Assembly (NCBI GenBank): GCA_030526765.1
Contig: JAUNCB010000016.1
Location: 5,136 to 11,219 of the forward strand
DNA: 6,084 nt
Source: Bacillota bacterium
GTDB taxonomy: Bacteria > Bacillota > Clostridia > Lachnospirales > Anaerotignaceae
Reading direction: 5' to 3'
The translations under genes were made by a program, and so were the position numbers. How positions within the stretch are numbered: position 1 is the first letter of the stretch; each line of letters begins with the position of its first letter. The notes under the pieces were generated by a model. The model saw nothing but the letters and a program-made list of their open reading frames with translations. It was not told the origin of the DNA and made no database searches. Below are positions 1 through 5,973 of the stretch, piece after piece.

Positions 1-535
1 AATCTCTGGCAAAGGCCATGGCCATTTTCAGATTGCGCTTTGCATTTTCTCTGGGAGAGACCCCTTCCTCCGGCACGACCACATCGCTGAACAGCCGCAG
101 GTCGAAGGTATCGAAATTTTCCTCCGCTATGATCTGGCTCACATTGGACTGGTTATACATCTTTTCCATGATCCTGCGCTTCATACAGCTGCACATCTGA
201 CTATCGATATAGCCTGTATCCCTGCATTGTTTGCAGACATATTCCACCTGCAGAACCTCAGGGGAAAATCCGTTTCGTTCCAGTATCTCTTCCCGTTCCG
301 TCATCAGCTTTTTCTGCTCTTCCTGAAGCACTTTCACGGCAGCCTCTATGTTTCCCCCGTGCATTGCCACCCGCTTAACAGCAGATGTGCCCAGAAGTGC
401 CAGCTCCCGTTCTATTTCCTCCAGTCGGGGCAGTCTTTTATACAAAGCCTGCTTGCGCTCCTTCTGCTCTGCCAGCTTTCCGGTACGCAGAAAATCCATC
501 TCTCTGGATACCTCTTTATAGATCTTTGATCTCAA
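1..535 (-). CDS. DnaC/DnaI-type helicase loader, N-terminal part (runs off window)
   Basis: Partial gene: 178 codons are visible and the 3' end lies beyond position 1. The product resembles the clostridial DnaC/DnaI-like AAA+ ATPases that load the replicative helicase onto origin DNA. The visible part is the N-terminal helicase-interacting region: a charged, probably coiled-coil helix (about residues 5-90), then a four-cysteine cluster C101-x2-C104-x10-C115-x-C117 typical of the zinc-binding domain in this family. The linker to the ATPase domain begins near residue 140; Walker A and B motifs would lie outside the window. I chose a TTG start at 535-533: a strong ribosome binding site (GGGAGGGGA, 541-549) sits 5 bases upstream, and the next ATG (499-497) would remove the conserved IYKEV-like N-terminus. 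An in-frame stop lies upstream at 551-553, which is the stop of the preceding gene, 15 bp away. The pair therefore looks co-transcribed as a primosome unit. The family call is firm; the exact symbol (dnaC or dnaI) is not. Confidence 0.88.
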   Translation of the reverse strand, partial: MRSKIYKEVSREMDFLRTGKLAEQKERKQALYKRLPRLEEIERELALLGTSAVKRVAMHGGNIEAAVKVLQEEQKKLMTEREEILERNGFSPEVLQVEYVCKQCRDTGYIDSQMCSCMKRRIMEKMYNQSNVSQIIAEENFDTFDLRLFSDVVVPEEGVSPRENAKRNLKMAMAFARD

Positions 536-540
536 AAAAC

Positions 541-549
541 TCCCCTCCC
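541..549 (-). promoter_or_regulatory. Ribosome binding site deciding the TTG start of the helicase-loader gene
   Basis: The minus strand reads GGGAGGGGA here, a near-perfect Shine-Dalgarno match 5 bases before TTG at 535-533. No other in-frame start codon lies at a suitable distance, so this site argues for TTG over the ATG at 499-497. Confidence 0.75.
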
Positions 550-550
550 G

Positions 551-1501
551 TTACCATTTTTCTCTCAGTTCCCGTTCCAGCCGCTCCAGCTCCTCAAAAT
601 CCCACTGGCTCTGGGTATAGTTAATGAAACGGTTCTGTTTTTTATTCTGCTCCGGCTGTTTTTTCGCCGCAGGCTTCTGCTCCTTACGGGCTGCATAGGC
701 CTGATCCAGCGCCGCCACATCCTCCAGAGACTGTACGCCTGCCTGCTTCCAGTCTGTCAGTATCTTATCCGCATATTCAAAGGATACCCTGCCCGTCCGC
801 ATTACCGTACGTTCACAGGCATTGCCGATCACCTCCAGAGAAAGCCCGTAGGTGCTCAGCCATTTCTTCATATATTCCTCCTCCGCCGCCAGCGGCTGAC
901 GGTTCAGCCCAAAGGCCTTCATAATGCCTCCGAAGCCGTTTCTGCGCATACCAATATAATCGTCCGCCTGCTCCAGCGTATGGATGCCTGCCTCTGCCCA
1001 GCTGATCGCCACCTTCTCGATATAACGCATCCCGCGCTTTCCGTTATTGATGCAATAGCTCAGCAGCAGTTCGATCACACTGACGGGCAGCCCCAGCCAG
1101 TCGTGAAATCCATAAAGCATGCTCATATCCTCATGGCTGAGGGCCTTTCCCAGTTTCTCCGATGCAAAACGGAAGAGCCTCTGCATATCCGGATGACTTT
1201 CCACCTGCGCCAGCTCTCTGGGAGAATATTCCGGACGCTGTGCCGCAGACTGCACAGGCTTCGGTGCTTCCGCAGCCTTTGCTTCCTTTTCCGCCTTTTC
1301 CGTATCCTGCAGATAGCCCTTTCCCTTCCAGTAGCCCCAGGCATAAAGCACCTCGGTTTCCGTGGCATTCAGTTTTTTTGCCACCTCTGCCGCCGTACCG
1401 CCGCAGGCAAGGGTCATCAGATAAACGGATACATACAGAGGAGGTGCCATAGGCAGTTCCTGCTCGATAAATGCTTTTGTCAATTCTCTCTTCTCTGCCA
1501 T
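551..1501 (-). CDS. DnaD-domain replication initiation protein
   Basis: A 316-residue member of the DnaD/DnaB primosome family of Gram-positive bacteria, whose members bind and remodel DNA at the origin or at stalled forks and help recruit the helicase and its loader. Residues about 20-65 look like a winged-helix segment (GGTAAEVAKKLNATETEV, then YWKGKGYL). A charged Ala/Lys/Glu linker spans about 66-90. Two tandem DnaD-type C-terminal domains follow, about 95-185 and 205-265, each carrying the family signature of Tyr-x7-Trp followed by a short turn (Y160...W168 and Y243...W251). The tail has a Lys/Gln-rich linker (270-290) and an acidic helix (300-316). With two DnaD repeats it is longer than Bacillus DnaD (about 230 residues) and matches the usual clostridial form. 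I prefer ATG at 1501-1499 because GGGGGA lies 6 bases upstream; the in-frame ATG at 1519 has no such site. It leads a two-gene unit with the helicase loader. Confidence 0.92.
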   Translation of the reverse strand: MAEKRELTKAFIEQELPMAPPLYVSVYLMTLACGGTAAEVAKKLNATETEVLYAWGYWKGKGYLQDTEKAEKEAKAAEAPKPVQSAAQRPEYSPRELAQVESHPDMQRLFRFASEKLGKALSHEDMSMLYGFHDWLGLPVSVIELLLSYCINNGKRGMRYIEKVAISWAEAGIHTLEQADDYIGMRRNGFGGIMKAFGLNRQPLAAEEEYMKKWLSTYGLSLEVIGNACERTVMRTGRVSFEYADKILTDWKQAGVQSLEDVAALDQAYAARKEQKPAAKKQPEQNKKQNRFINYTQSQWDFEELERLERELREKW

Positions 1502-1507
1502 TTTCTT

Positions 1508-1513
1508 TCCCCC
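1508..1513 (-). promoter_or_regulatory. Ribosome binding site fixing the start of the DnaD-domain gene
   Basis: The minus strand reads GGGGGA followed by 6 bases and then ATG at 1501-1499. The alternative in-frame ATG at 1519-1517 has only GAATCTGATCG before it and no purine-rich site, so the six-residue MGGGKK extension is unlikely to be translated. Confidence 0.7.
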
Positions 1514-1544
1514 GCCCATCGATCAGATTCTTTTCTGAATCATG

Positions 1545-1573
1545 AGTATACCATATTTCGACGGAGAAAAACA
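1545..1573 (-). promoter_or_regulatory. Extended -10 promoter for the dnaD-loader unit
   Basis: On the minus strand the -10 hexamer TATACT lies at 1550-1545 and is preceded by TGG (1553-1551), giving an extended -10 element. A weak -35 (TGTTTT, 1573-1568) lies 17 bp upstream. Transcription would start near 1538, leaving a leader of about 36 nt. The site lies between the terminator of the upstream operon (1594-1617) and the DnaD-domain gene, which fits an independent transcription unit. Confidence 0.6.
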
Positions 1574-1586
1574 GGGGAACAGCCAC

Positions 1587-1617
1587 AAAAAAATCCCTCT
1601 GCCATCAGGCAGAGGGA
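1587..1617 (-). terminator. Rho-independent terminator after tagO
   Basis: A perfect 10-bp stem (1594-1603 with 1608-1617) closes on a 4-base loop. On the minus strand it is followed by seven T residues (1593-1587). It begins 6 bases after the tagO stop codon, so it ends the five-gene operon. The plus-strand copy has no T run after the stem, so termination is directed at minus-strand transcription. Confidence 0.93.
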
Positions 1618-1622
1618 AGATT

Positions 1623-2666
1623 TTACTTATCCTGTTTATTTTTGATATGGGCATTAAAGTAATAGATGATCAGGCACAGCACAATAAAGGTCAGCACCAC
1701 TACCACGATGATACCCGATTCCTTAAAGCTGATGAAGATCGCAAGGATCCCCAGCAGCAGACTGATGGTATACATGATCAGCACTGCCTGTCTCTGAGAA
1801 AAGCCCTTGTCGATCAGCTTATGGTGCAGATGCCCTCTGTCCGCCTGCATGATGGGCTGATTCTTCGCAATTCGCCGCAGCATGGCGCAGATGGTATCAA
1901 ATACGGGCAGCCCGACACACAGCACACTGACGATCATCGCCAACAGGGCATAGCCCTTGAACACCCCGAGGATACTGGTCACCGCCAGCACAAAGCCAAG
2001 GAATGTGGATCCCGTGTCGCCCATAAAGATTTCCGCAGGGTTGAAGTTTCTGGGAAGGAAGCCCAGACACGCCCCTGCCAGTGCCGCCGTCAGCATGACT
2101 GCTGTTGTGGAGCCTGTCATGATGCACAGCACCATCAGGCTCAGCGCCGCAATGGAGGTCACCCCTGCCGCCAGCCCATCCAGCCCGTCGATCAGATTTA
2201 CGGCATTGGTCACACCTACGATCCAGATCAGCGTGATGGGGATGGAAAAGGTCTGCAGATATGCCGTTACAGGCCACAGCACCACCTGAATACGGGTACC
2301 GGACATGATAACGATCAGTGCCGCAAGGATCTGCACGCAGAATTTCAGCTTGGCAGGCAGATTTTTCATATCATCCACCACACCCAGCCCTGCGATCAGC
2401 AGCGCACCGATCATAAAGCCCGCAAACTGCTTCGGGTTCATGCTCTGTTCAAAATGGAAGACCAGCAGTGCTGTGATGATAAAGCCCAGCACGATGGCAA
2501 CCCCGCCCATACGGGGCATCGGTTTTTTATGCACACCTCTGTCCTTCGGGTAGTCAATGGCACCGCACTTGACGGAAAGCCACTTGGCGAAGGGTGTCGT
2601 TGCCAGTGTTATGGCAAAGGCAGTGGCAAAGGATGCAATATATAACAACCAGTTATGTTCTGTCAA
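1623..2666 (-). CDS. tagO: TagO/WecA-type undecaprenyl-phosphate GlcNAc-1-phosphate transferase
   Basis: A 347-residue polytopic membrane enzyme of the MraY/WecA/TagO superfamily. By family it transfers GlcNAc-1-phosphate from UDP-GlcNAc to undecaprenyl phosphate on the inner face of the membrane, releasing UMP; this is the first step of wall teichoic acid or related surface polysaccharide synthesis. All key motifs are visible: DYPKDRGVHKKPMPRMGG (38-55), the Mg-binding Asp pair D98-D99 (GVVDD), NAVNLIDGLDGL with N154, N157, D160 and D163, GDTGS (216-220), and DRGHLHHKL (276-284), the His-rich cytoplasmic loop typical of the WecA/TagO branch and absent from MraY. About ten or eleven hydrophobic segments span the chain, with a short basic C-terminus. 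The start is TTG (2666-2664), supported by AGGAGAG 7 bases upstream. It follows upp by 32 bp and is last in its operon. The exact sugar substrate cannot be proven from sequence. Confidence 0.93.
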   Translation of the reverse strand: MTEHNWLLYIASFATAFAITLATTPFAKWLSVKCGAIDYPKDRGVHKKPMPRMGGVAIVLGFIITALLVFHFEQSMNPKQFAGFMIGALLIAGLGVVDDMKNLPAKLKFCVQILAALIVIMSGTRIQVVLWPVTAYLQTFSIPITLIWIVGVTNAVNLIDGLDGLAAGVTSIAALSLMVLCIMTGSTTAVMLTAALAGACLGFLPRNFNPAEIFMGDTGSTFLGFVLAVTSILGVFKGYALLAMIVSVLCVGLPVFDTICAMLRRIAKNQPIMQADRGHLHHKLIDKGFSQRQAVLIMYTISLLLGILAIFISFKESGIIVVVVLTFIVLCLIIYYFNAHIKNKQDK

Positions 2667-2673
2667 AATGAAT

Positions 2674-2680
2674 CTCTCCT
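2674..2680 (-). promoter_or_regulatory. Ribosome binding site deciding the TTG start of tagO
   Basis: The minus strand reads AGGAGAG, with 7 bases to TTG at 2666-2664. The resulting N-terminus (TTG-ACA-GAA-CAT) leads straight into the first membrane helix, as expected for the family. Confidence 0.75.
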
Positions 2681-2698
2681 CTTTCGAGCGAAAAATAA

Positions 2699-3325
2699 TT
2701 ATTTCGTACCGAAGATACGGTCACCGGCATCGCCCAGACCGGGTACGATGTAGCCCAGTTCATTCAGCTCCTGATCATAAGCCGCTGCATAAATATCAAC
2801 ATCTGGATGATTTTTCTGCAGTCTTTCCACGCCAATGGGTGCAGCCAGAATGCACAGGAAAATGATGTTTTTTACACCTCTTTTTTTCAGCGCATCGATC
2901 GCCATATCCGCAGAGCCGCCTGTTGCCAGCATGGGATCTGTCAGCAGAACAGTTCTTTCCTCTACGTCTGCGGGCAGCTTGCAGTAATATTCCACAGGCT
3001 CCAGTGTTTCTTCATTGCGGTACAGACCGATGTGACCGATCTTTGTTGTGGGCACCAGATTCAGAATACCGTCTGTCATACCGATGCCTGCACGCAGGAT
3101 GGGTACGATCGCCAGCTTTGTATCAATAGTTTTGCAGATGGTGGCTGCAATGGGTGTCTGCACTGCCACATCTGTCAGAGGCAGCTCTCTGGTTGCTTCA
3201 TAAAACAGCAGGGATGCCACTTCACCGATAATTTCACGGAATTCCTTTGTGCCTGTTTCCTTACTTCTCAGCATTGCCATTTTTGTATGGATCAGGGGAT
3301 GTTCGGATACAAATAATTTACTCAT
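2699..3325 (-). CDS. upp: Uracil phosphoribosyltransferase
   Basis: A 208-residue protein, the normal length for Upp, which converts uracil and PRPP to UMP and pyrophosphate in the cytoplasm (pyrimidine salvage). The PRPP-binding loop is intact at about 127-138 ([12 protein letters not shown], with D130). The PILRAG segment (75-80) and the C-terminal uracil-binding stretch [18 protein letters not shown] (191-208) are also canonical. The ATG start at 3325 has a GAGGTG ribosome binding site 5 bases upstream, and the N-terminus matches family members. It lies 11 bp after rpiB and 32 bp before tagO. The neighbours suit it: RpiB helps supply the ribose 5-phosphate from which PRPP is made. No attenuator or PyrR-type leader is visible in the short gap upstream, so expression probably follows the operon promoter. 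Identity is essentially certain. Confidence 0.98.
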   Translation of the reverse strand: MSKLFVSEHPLIHTKMAMLRSKETGTKEFREIIGEVASLLFYEATRELPLTDVAVQTPIAATICKTIDTKLAIVPILRAGIGMTDGILNLVPTTKIGHIGLYRNEETLEPVEYYCKLPADVEERTVLLTDPMLATGGSADMAIDALKKRGVKNIIFLCILAAPIGVERLQKNHPDVDIYAAAYDQELNELGYIVPGLGDAGDRIFGTK

Positions 3326-3336
3326 GCTTCCACCTC

Positions 3337-3765
3337 TCAGTCTTCGATCTGGTTGATTCTTCTGATATGTCTTTCATCGTTGGAGAAGGGTGTTTCCAGA
3401 AATGCTTTTACGATCTCCAGTGCCAGACCTGCACCTGTTACCCTTGCACCCATTGCCAGAATGTTTGCATCATTATGCTCTCTGGTTGCCTTTGCGGAGA
3501 AAACATCCCCGCAGAGGGCACAGCGAATGCCCTTCACCTTATTTGCTGTGATGGAAATACCGATGCCTGTTCCGCAGATCAGAATGCCCTTTTCACATTC
3601 CCCCGCTGCAACGGCACCTGCAACCGCCTTGCCGTAAATGGGATAATCTACAGAATCCTCGGAATATGTACCAAAATTTTTATATGCAATATGATTTGCT
3701 TCCAGATATTGAATGACCTCTTTCATCAGCGGATAACCGCCGTGGTCACAGCCCAGTGCTAACAT
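3337..3765 (-). CDS. rpiB: Ribose-5-phosphate isomerase B
   Basis: A 142-residue RpiB/LacAB-family sugar-phosphate isomerase that interconverts ribulose 5-phosphate and ribose 5-phosphate in the pentose phosphate pathway. Signature elements are all present: [13 protein letters not shown] N-terminus with D7-H8, the catalytic-Cys loop [12 protein letters not shown] with C64, the [13 protein letters not shown] segment with H97 at the position expected for the acid/base His, and the basic HIRRI tail (133-137) that contacts the phosphate. Residues fit RpiB rather than the LacA/LacB galactose-6-phosphate isomerases, and no lactose genes are nearby. The ATG (3765-3763) overlaps the stop of sua5 by one base (TGATG), indicating translational coupling; AGGAGCG lies about 10 bases upstream inside sua5. 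Upp follows after 11 bp. Allose-6-phosphate isomerase activity is possible for some RpiB proteins but nothing here points to it. Confidence 0.96.
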   Translation of the reverse strand: MLALGCDHGGYPLMKEVIQYLEANHIAYKNFGTYSEDSVDYPIYGKAVAGAVAAGECEKGILICGTGIGISITANKVKGIRCALCGDVFSAKATREHNDANILAMGARVTGAGLALEIVKAFLETPFSNDERHIRRINQIED

Positions 3766-4856
3766 CAGTCACACGCTCCTTTTCCATTTGCTTCCTCTTC
3801 TATGTCAATGATGCGATAGCCCGCCGCTTTATGCAAACGGTTCATGATCGCCATGCCCTCTCCTTCTTCGGAAAAAACCTCGGAATAGACTCTTTCCGCC
3901 CCCAGAAAGTCAAATTTTCTTAAATATTTAAACAGATTTGCTCCGATCTCCTCCGGCTTCATTCTGCTGCCCAGAGAAAGAATGATGTCGGCATGATAGA
4001 GGCTTTTTGTCTCCTCCGTTGCCATGACACCCGTTTTTCTGCCCTGTGCCATATCCTCCGCAGCCAAAGCATTGATCTTTGCGGCAACTGCTTCTTTTTC
4101 CCCCTTCACCAGAATCACCTCTGCCTTCGGGGAATAATGGGTATATTTCATACCCGGTGCCTTCGGCTTCAGGTCTGCCTCCGGTTTTCTGAGGATGGCA
4201 GGGTCAATTTCCACTCTGCCGACCACTTCCTCCATCATTTCCTTCGTCACCGCACCGGGACGCAGGATCATGGGAACCTCACCGGAAACATCCACAATGG
4301 TCGACTCCAGTCCCCATTCCGCAGCCCCGCCGTCCACGATCATATCGATCCTTCCATCCAGATCAAAAGCCACATGGGAGGCTCTTGTGGGGCTGGGCTT
4401 GCCGGAGGAATTTGCGCTGGGTGCCGCAATGGGCAGCCCCGCTTCCCGAATGATGGCTCTTGCCACAGGATGATTGGGAAAACGCACTGCTACGGTATCC
4501 AGTCCGCCCGTTGCCTTTTCCGGCACAATATCCGACTTGGGAAACACCATCGTCAGAGGGCCGGGCCAGAAGGCATCCATCAGCCGCTGTGCCGCAGGAG
4601 AAATTTCCCCCACGATGGGCTTCAGCTCTTCCAGTTCAGAGATATGCAGGATCAGGGGATTATCCGAAGGACGCCCCTTCGCCAGATATATTTTTTCACA
4701 GGCCGCTCCGTCCAGTCCGTTCCCGCCCAGACCATACACTGTTTCCGTGGGGAAAGCCACAAGACCGCCCTCCTGCAGTATTTTTGCAGCCCTGCGGATG
4801 ATCTCCATGGCTTCAGGCTGGCTCAGATCGACCTTCGCCAGTATCGTTTTCATCAT
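3765..4856 (-). CDS. tsaC: Threonylcarbamoyl-AMP synthase, long Sua5 form (TsaC2)
   Basis: A 363-residue enzyme that makes L-threonylcarbamoyl-AMP from Thr, bicarbonate and ATP, the first step of the t6A37 modification in ANN-decoding tRNAs. The YrdC/TsaC domain covers about 15-205: GGLVAFPTETVYGLG (30-44), the K60-x-R62 motif in AKGRPSDNPL, WPGPLTMVF (97-105), and the S147-x-N149 motif in APSANSSG, then GLESTIVDVSG (182-192) and the ILRPGAV strand (197-203). A linker with PGMKYTHYSP (234-243) leads to the C-terminal Sua5 domain (about 244-350), so this is the two-domain Sua5 type rather than the single-domain TsaC. The reading frame opens with ATGATG; either could start. No Shine-Dalgarno is evident: the stop of the SEC-C gene lies 1 base upstream (TAATATGATG), suggesting re-initiation. 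Its stop overlaps the rpiB start by one base. Confidence 0.96.
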   Translation of the reverse strand: MMKTILAKVDLSQPEAMEIIRRAAKILQEGGLVAFPTETVYGLGGNGLDGAACEKIYLAKGRPSDNPLILHISELEELKPIVGEISPAAQRLMDAFWPGPLTMVFPKSDIVPEKATGGLDTVAVRFPNHPVARAIIREAGLPIAAPSANSSGKPSPTRASHVAFDLDGRIDMIVDGGAAEWGLESTIVDVSGEVPMILRPGAVTKEMMEEVVGRVEIDPAILRKPEADLKPKAPGMKYTHYSPKAEVILVKGEKEAVAAKINALAAEDMAQGRKTGVMATEETKSLYHADIILSLGSRMKPEEIGANLFKYLRKFDFLGAERVYSEVFSEEGEGMAIMNRLHKAAGYRIIDIEEEANGKGACD

Positions 4857-4857
4857 A

Positions 4858-5358
4858 TTATGCGTTTACGCCGCAGCATTTTTTGTATTTCTTACCGGAA
4901 CCGCAGGGGCAGGGATCGTTTCTGCCGATCTTGTCGCCTTTTACGATTGTTTTTGCTCTCTTCTGTTCCAGAATCAGCTTTTTCTGTGTTTCTGCATCAT
5001 AGATGCCTTCCCACTGGGGCAGTGTGTACAGATGCTCTGCTTTATATTCCACCATCAGCTTGAACAGCTTTTCAAAGTCGATCTGAATAGTGATAGCGCT
5101 GTCCTCTTTCAGTTCTTCCATTTCGAAGGGTGTTTCCAGAGAAGCATTCAGACCATCCACAAATGCAACCATCATTTCTGCTGTCATATCAAATTTTTCT
5201 GCCAGCTCTGCAATGGTGCCTTCCAACTTGTCCTGTTTTTCACCAAGGATATATTCATAAATTTTCTGTTCTCTGGGCAGATATTCCGCCCATACAGCTT
5301 CTACGCTGTGGCCTTCCTGAGAAAATGCCTTTTCCATCCAGTTTTCATATAAGCTCAT
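4858..5358 (-). CDS. SEC-C zinc-motif protein of unknown function
   Basis: A 166-residue soluble protein with no signal peptide or membrane segment. Residues 1-140 are mostly acidic and probably helical, and I recognise no defined domain there. The C-terminus (145-163, [19 protein letters not shown]) is a complete SEC-C motif with C150-x-C152-x8-C161-C162, the zinc-binding module also found at the end of SecA, where it contacts SecB and ribosomes. Stand-alone SEC-C proteins are common in Clostridia but largely uncharacterised. The ATG at 5358 is supported by AAGGAGAG about 7 bases upstream. It is the first gene after the operon promoter, and sua5 starts 1 base after its stop, so translation of the two is probably coupled. 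It is not a SecA fragment: no SecA-like sequence precedes the motif and the gene has its own promoter and ribosome binding site. Function is unassigned. Confidence 0.9.
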   Translation of the reverse strand: MSLYENWMEKAFSQEGHSVEAVWAEYLPREQKIYEYILGEKQDKLEGTIAELAEKFDMTAEMMVAFVDGLNASLETPFEMEELKEDSAITIQIDFEKLFKLMVEYKAEHLYTLPQWEGIYDAETQKKLILEQKRAKTIVKGDKIGRNDPCPCGSGKKYKKCCGVNA

Positions 5359-5421
5359 GTTTGATCTCTCCTTAATTTTCTTGTTTTATTTTCTTTTGCA
5401 CAGATTACTCCATTCTTTCAA

Positions 5422-5450
5422 ATAATACTATGATTTCAGCCTGTTTGCAA
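5422..5450 (-). promoter_or_regulatory. Sigma-A type promoter of the SEC-C/sua5/rpiB/upp/tagO operon
   Basis: On the minus strand the -35 box TTGCAA (5450-5445; 4 of 6 consensus bases) and the -10 box TATTAT (5427-5422; 5 of 6) are separated by exactly 17 bp. Transcription would begin near 5415, giving an A-rich leader of about 57 nt that ends in AAGGAGAG. No riboswitch-like fold is apparent in this short leader. It is the only good promoter between the terminator at 5501-5528 and the SEC-C gene. Confidence 0.75.
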
Positions 5451-5452
5451 CT

Positions 5453-5467
5453 AAAATCGCAGATTTT
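5453..5467. repeat. Short inverted repeat directly upstream of the -35 box
   Basis: AAAATC (5453-5458) and GATTTT (5462-5467) form a perfect 6-bp inverted repeat with a 3-base centre, ending 2 bases from the -35 hexamer. It could be an operator half-site pair or merely AT-rich upstream sequence acting like an UP element. No T run follows it on the minus strand, so it is not a terminator. Short repeats of this size arise by chance in AT-rich DNA. Confidence 0.35.
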
Positions 5468-5496
5468 TCAAGGTTTTCCTTCCTCCGCAGAAACAG

Positions 5497-5528
5497 AAAA
5501 CGGCATTCTTCCTTCGGGAAAAATGCCG
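5497..5528 (-). terminator. Rho-independent terminator after the lipoprotein gene
   Basis: A 12-bp stem (5501-5512 with 5517-5528) closes on a 4-base loop and is followed on the minus strand by TTTT (5500-5497). One position pairs as G-U in the minus-strand RNA but would be a C-A mismatch in the plus-strand RNA, which supports minus-strand use. It begins 7 bases after the lipoprotein stop codon and separates that unit from the operon promoter downstream. Confidence 0.88.
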
Positions 5529-5535
5529 CTCTTTC

Positions 5536-5952
5536 TTATTCTGTTATGTCCTCTGCCTCACTGACAGTCACCAGTGTTTCATAGGTGCCCTCCGCCATGG
5601 AAAAGGCAAACACAAGACCATCGCCAAATTCCACACCGTTCCACACCTTCTGCATATCGCTGTCCTTGAAGGTCACCTGTACCTGCCAGCCGTTTTCCGC
5701 CACAGGCATCTGCCCCTGCATGGAAACAGGGATCCGATAGCCGTTTTCCCAGATGCCGCCGGAAAGGGCGATCTCTGACCATTCTGCATCCTCCGCATAG
5801 CGGATCTCCAGTCTGGAGACATCAATGCCTGTCTGATTTTCAAAGGTCATGCTGTAGTCTACCTCCTGGGTTTCCACCGCCTTTTCGCCGCAGGCAGTCA
5901 TACTCACTGCAGTCAGCAGCACCAGAAGCAGCGCAAATACTCTTTTTTTCAT
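5536..5952 (-). CDS. Small secreted lipoprotein of unknown function
   Basis: A 138-residue predicted lipoprotein. The N-terminus has Lys-Lys-Arg, a hydrophobic core (V5-V16) and a lipobox-like SMTAC ending at C21, so signal peptidase II should cleave before C21 and leave a lipid-anchored protein of about 118 residues on the outer face of the membrane. The mature part is acidic and probably rich in beta strands; it opens with a YSMTFENQTGIDVSRLEIRY segment (about 34-53) and has three Trp residues, but I cannot assign a domain. I chose ATG at 5952-5950 because GGGGGAAG lies 4-6 bases upstream and the basic signal-peptide start begins there; an upstream in-frame TTG at 5970 would overlap that ribosome binding site. 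It lies 21 bp after the cyclophilin gene with its own terminator downstream, so the two are probably co-transcribed. Role unknown. Confidence 0.85.
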   Translation of the reverse strand: MKKRVFALLLVLLTAVSMTACGEKAVETQEVDYSMTFENQTGIDVSRLEIRYAEDAEWSEIALSGGIWENGYRIPVSMQGQMPVAENGWQVQVTFKDSDMQKVWNGVEFGDGLVFAFSMAEGTYETLVTVSEAEDITE

Positions 5953-5973
5953 GATTCTTCCCCCAAACAATGC

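Noticed and set aside
1131..1586. Minus-strand open frame of 151 codons in another frame of the DnaD-domain gene
   Set aside because: It begins inside the terminator-promoter interval before the predicted -10 box and overlaps the real gene. Its product is low-complexity Gly/Lys/Ala-rich sequence typical of an alternative frame.
980..1645. Plus-strand open frame of 221 codons opposite the DnaD-domain gene
   Set aside because: It crosses the dnaD promoter and the tagO terminator and shows no family motif, so it is a shadow of the minus-strand gene.
1542..2645. Long plus-strand open frame of 367 codons opposite tagO
   Set aside because: It is antisense to a motif-complete tagO and has the His/Gln/Cys/Arg-rich composition expected of a shadow frame. 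It also runs through the terminator hairpin and shows no protein-family motif.
2683..2695. TTTCG-AG-CGAAA inverted repeat between upp and tagO
   Set aside because: The 2-base centre is too tight for a stable hairpin and no T run follows on the minus strand, so it is not a terminator. The operon probably continues into tagO.
4898..4917. SEC-C motif as a possible sign of a truncated secA
   Set aside because: The preceding 140 residues carry no SecA helicase or cross-linking motif, and the gene has its own start, ribosome binding site and promoter.
3993..5352. Two long overlapping plus-strand open frames (356 and 292 codons) opposite sua5 and the SEC-C gene
   Set aside because: They overlap each other and two well-supported minus-strand genes, lack recognisable domains or good ribosome binding sites, and are rich in Cys/His/Phe as antisense translations usually are.
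5472..5483. AAGG-TTTT-CCTT mini inverted repeat in the 5453-5500 region
   Set aside because: A 4-bp stem in AT-rich intergenic DNA is within chance expectation and it has no clear spatial relation to the promoter boxes.
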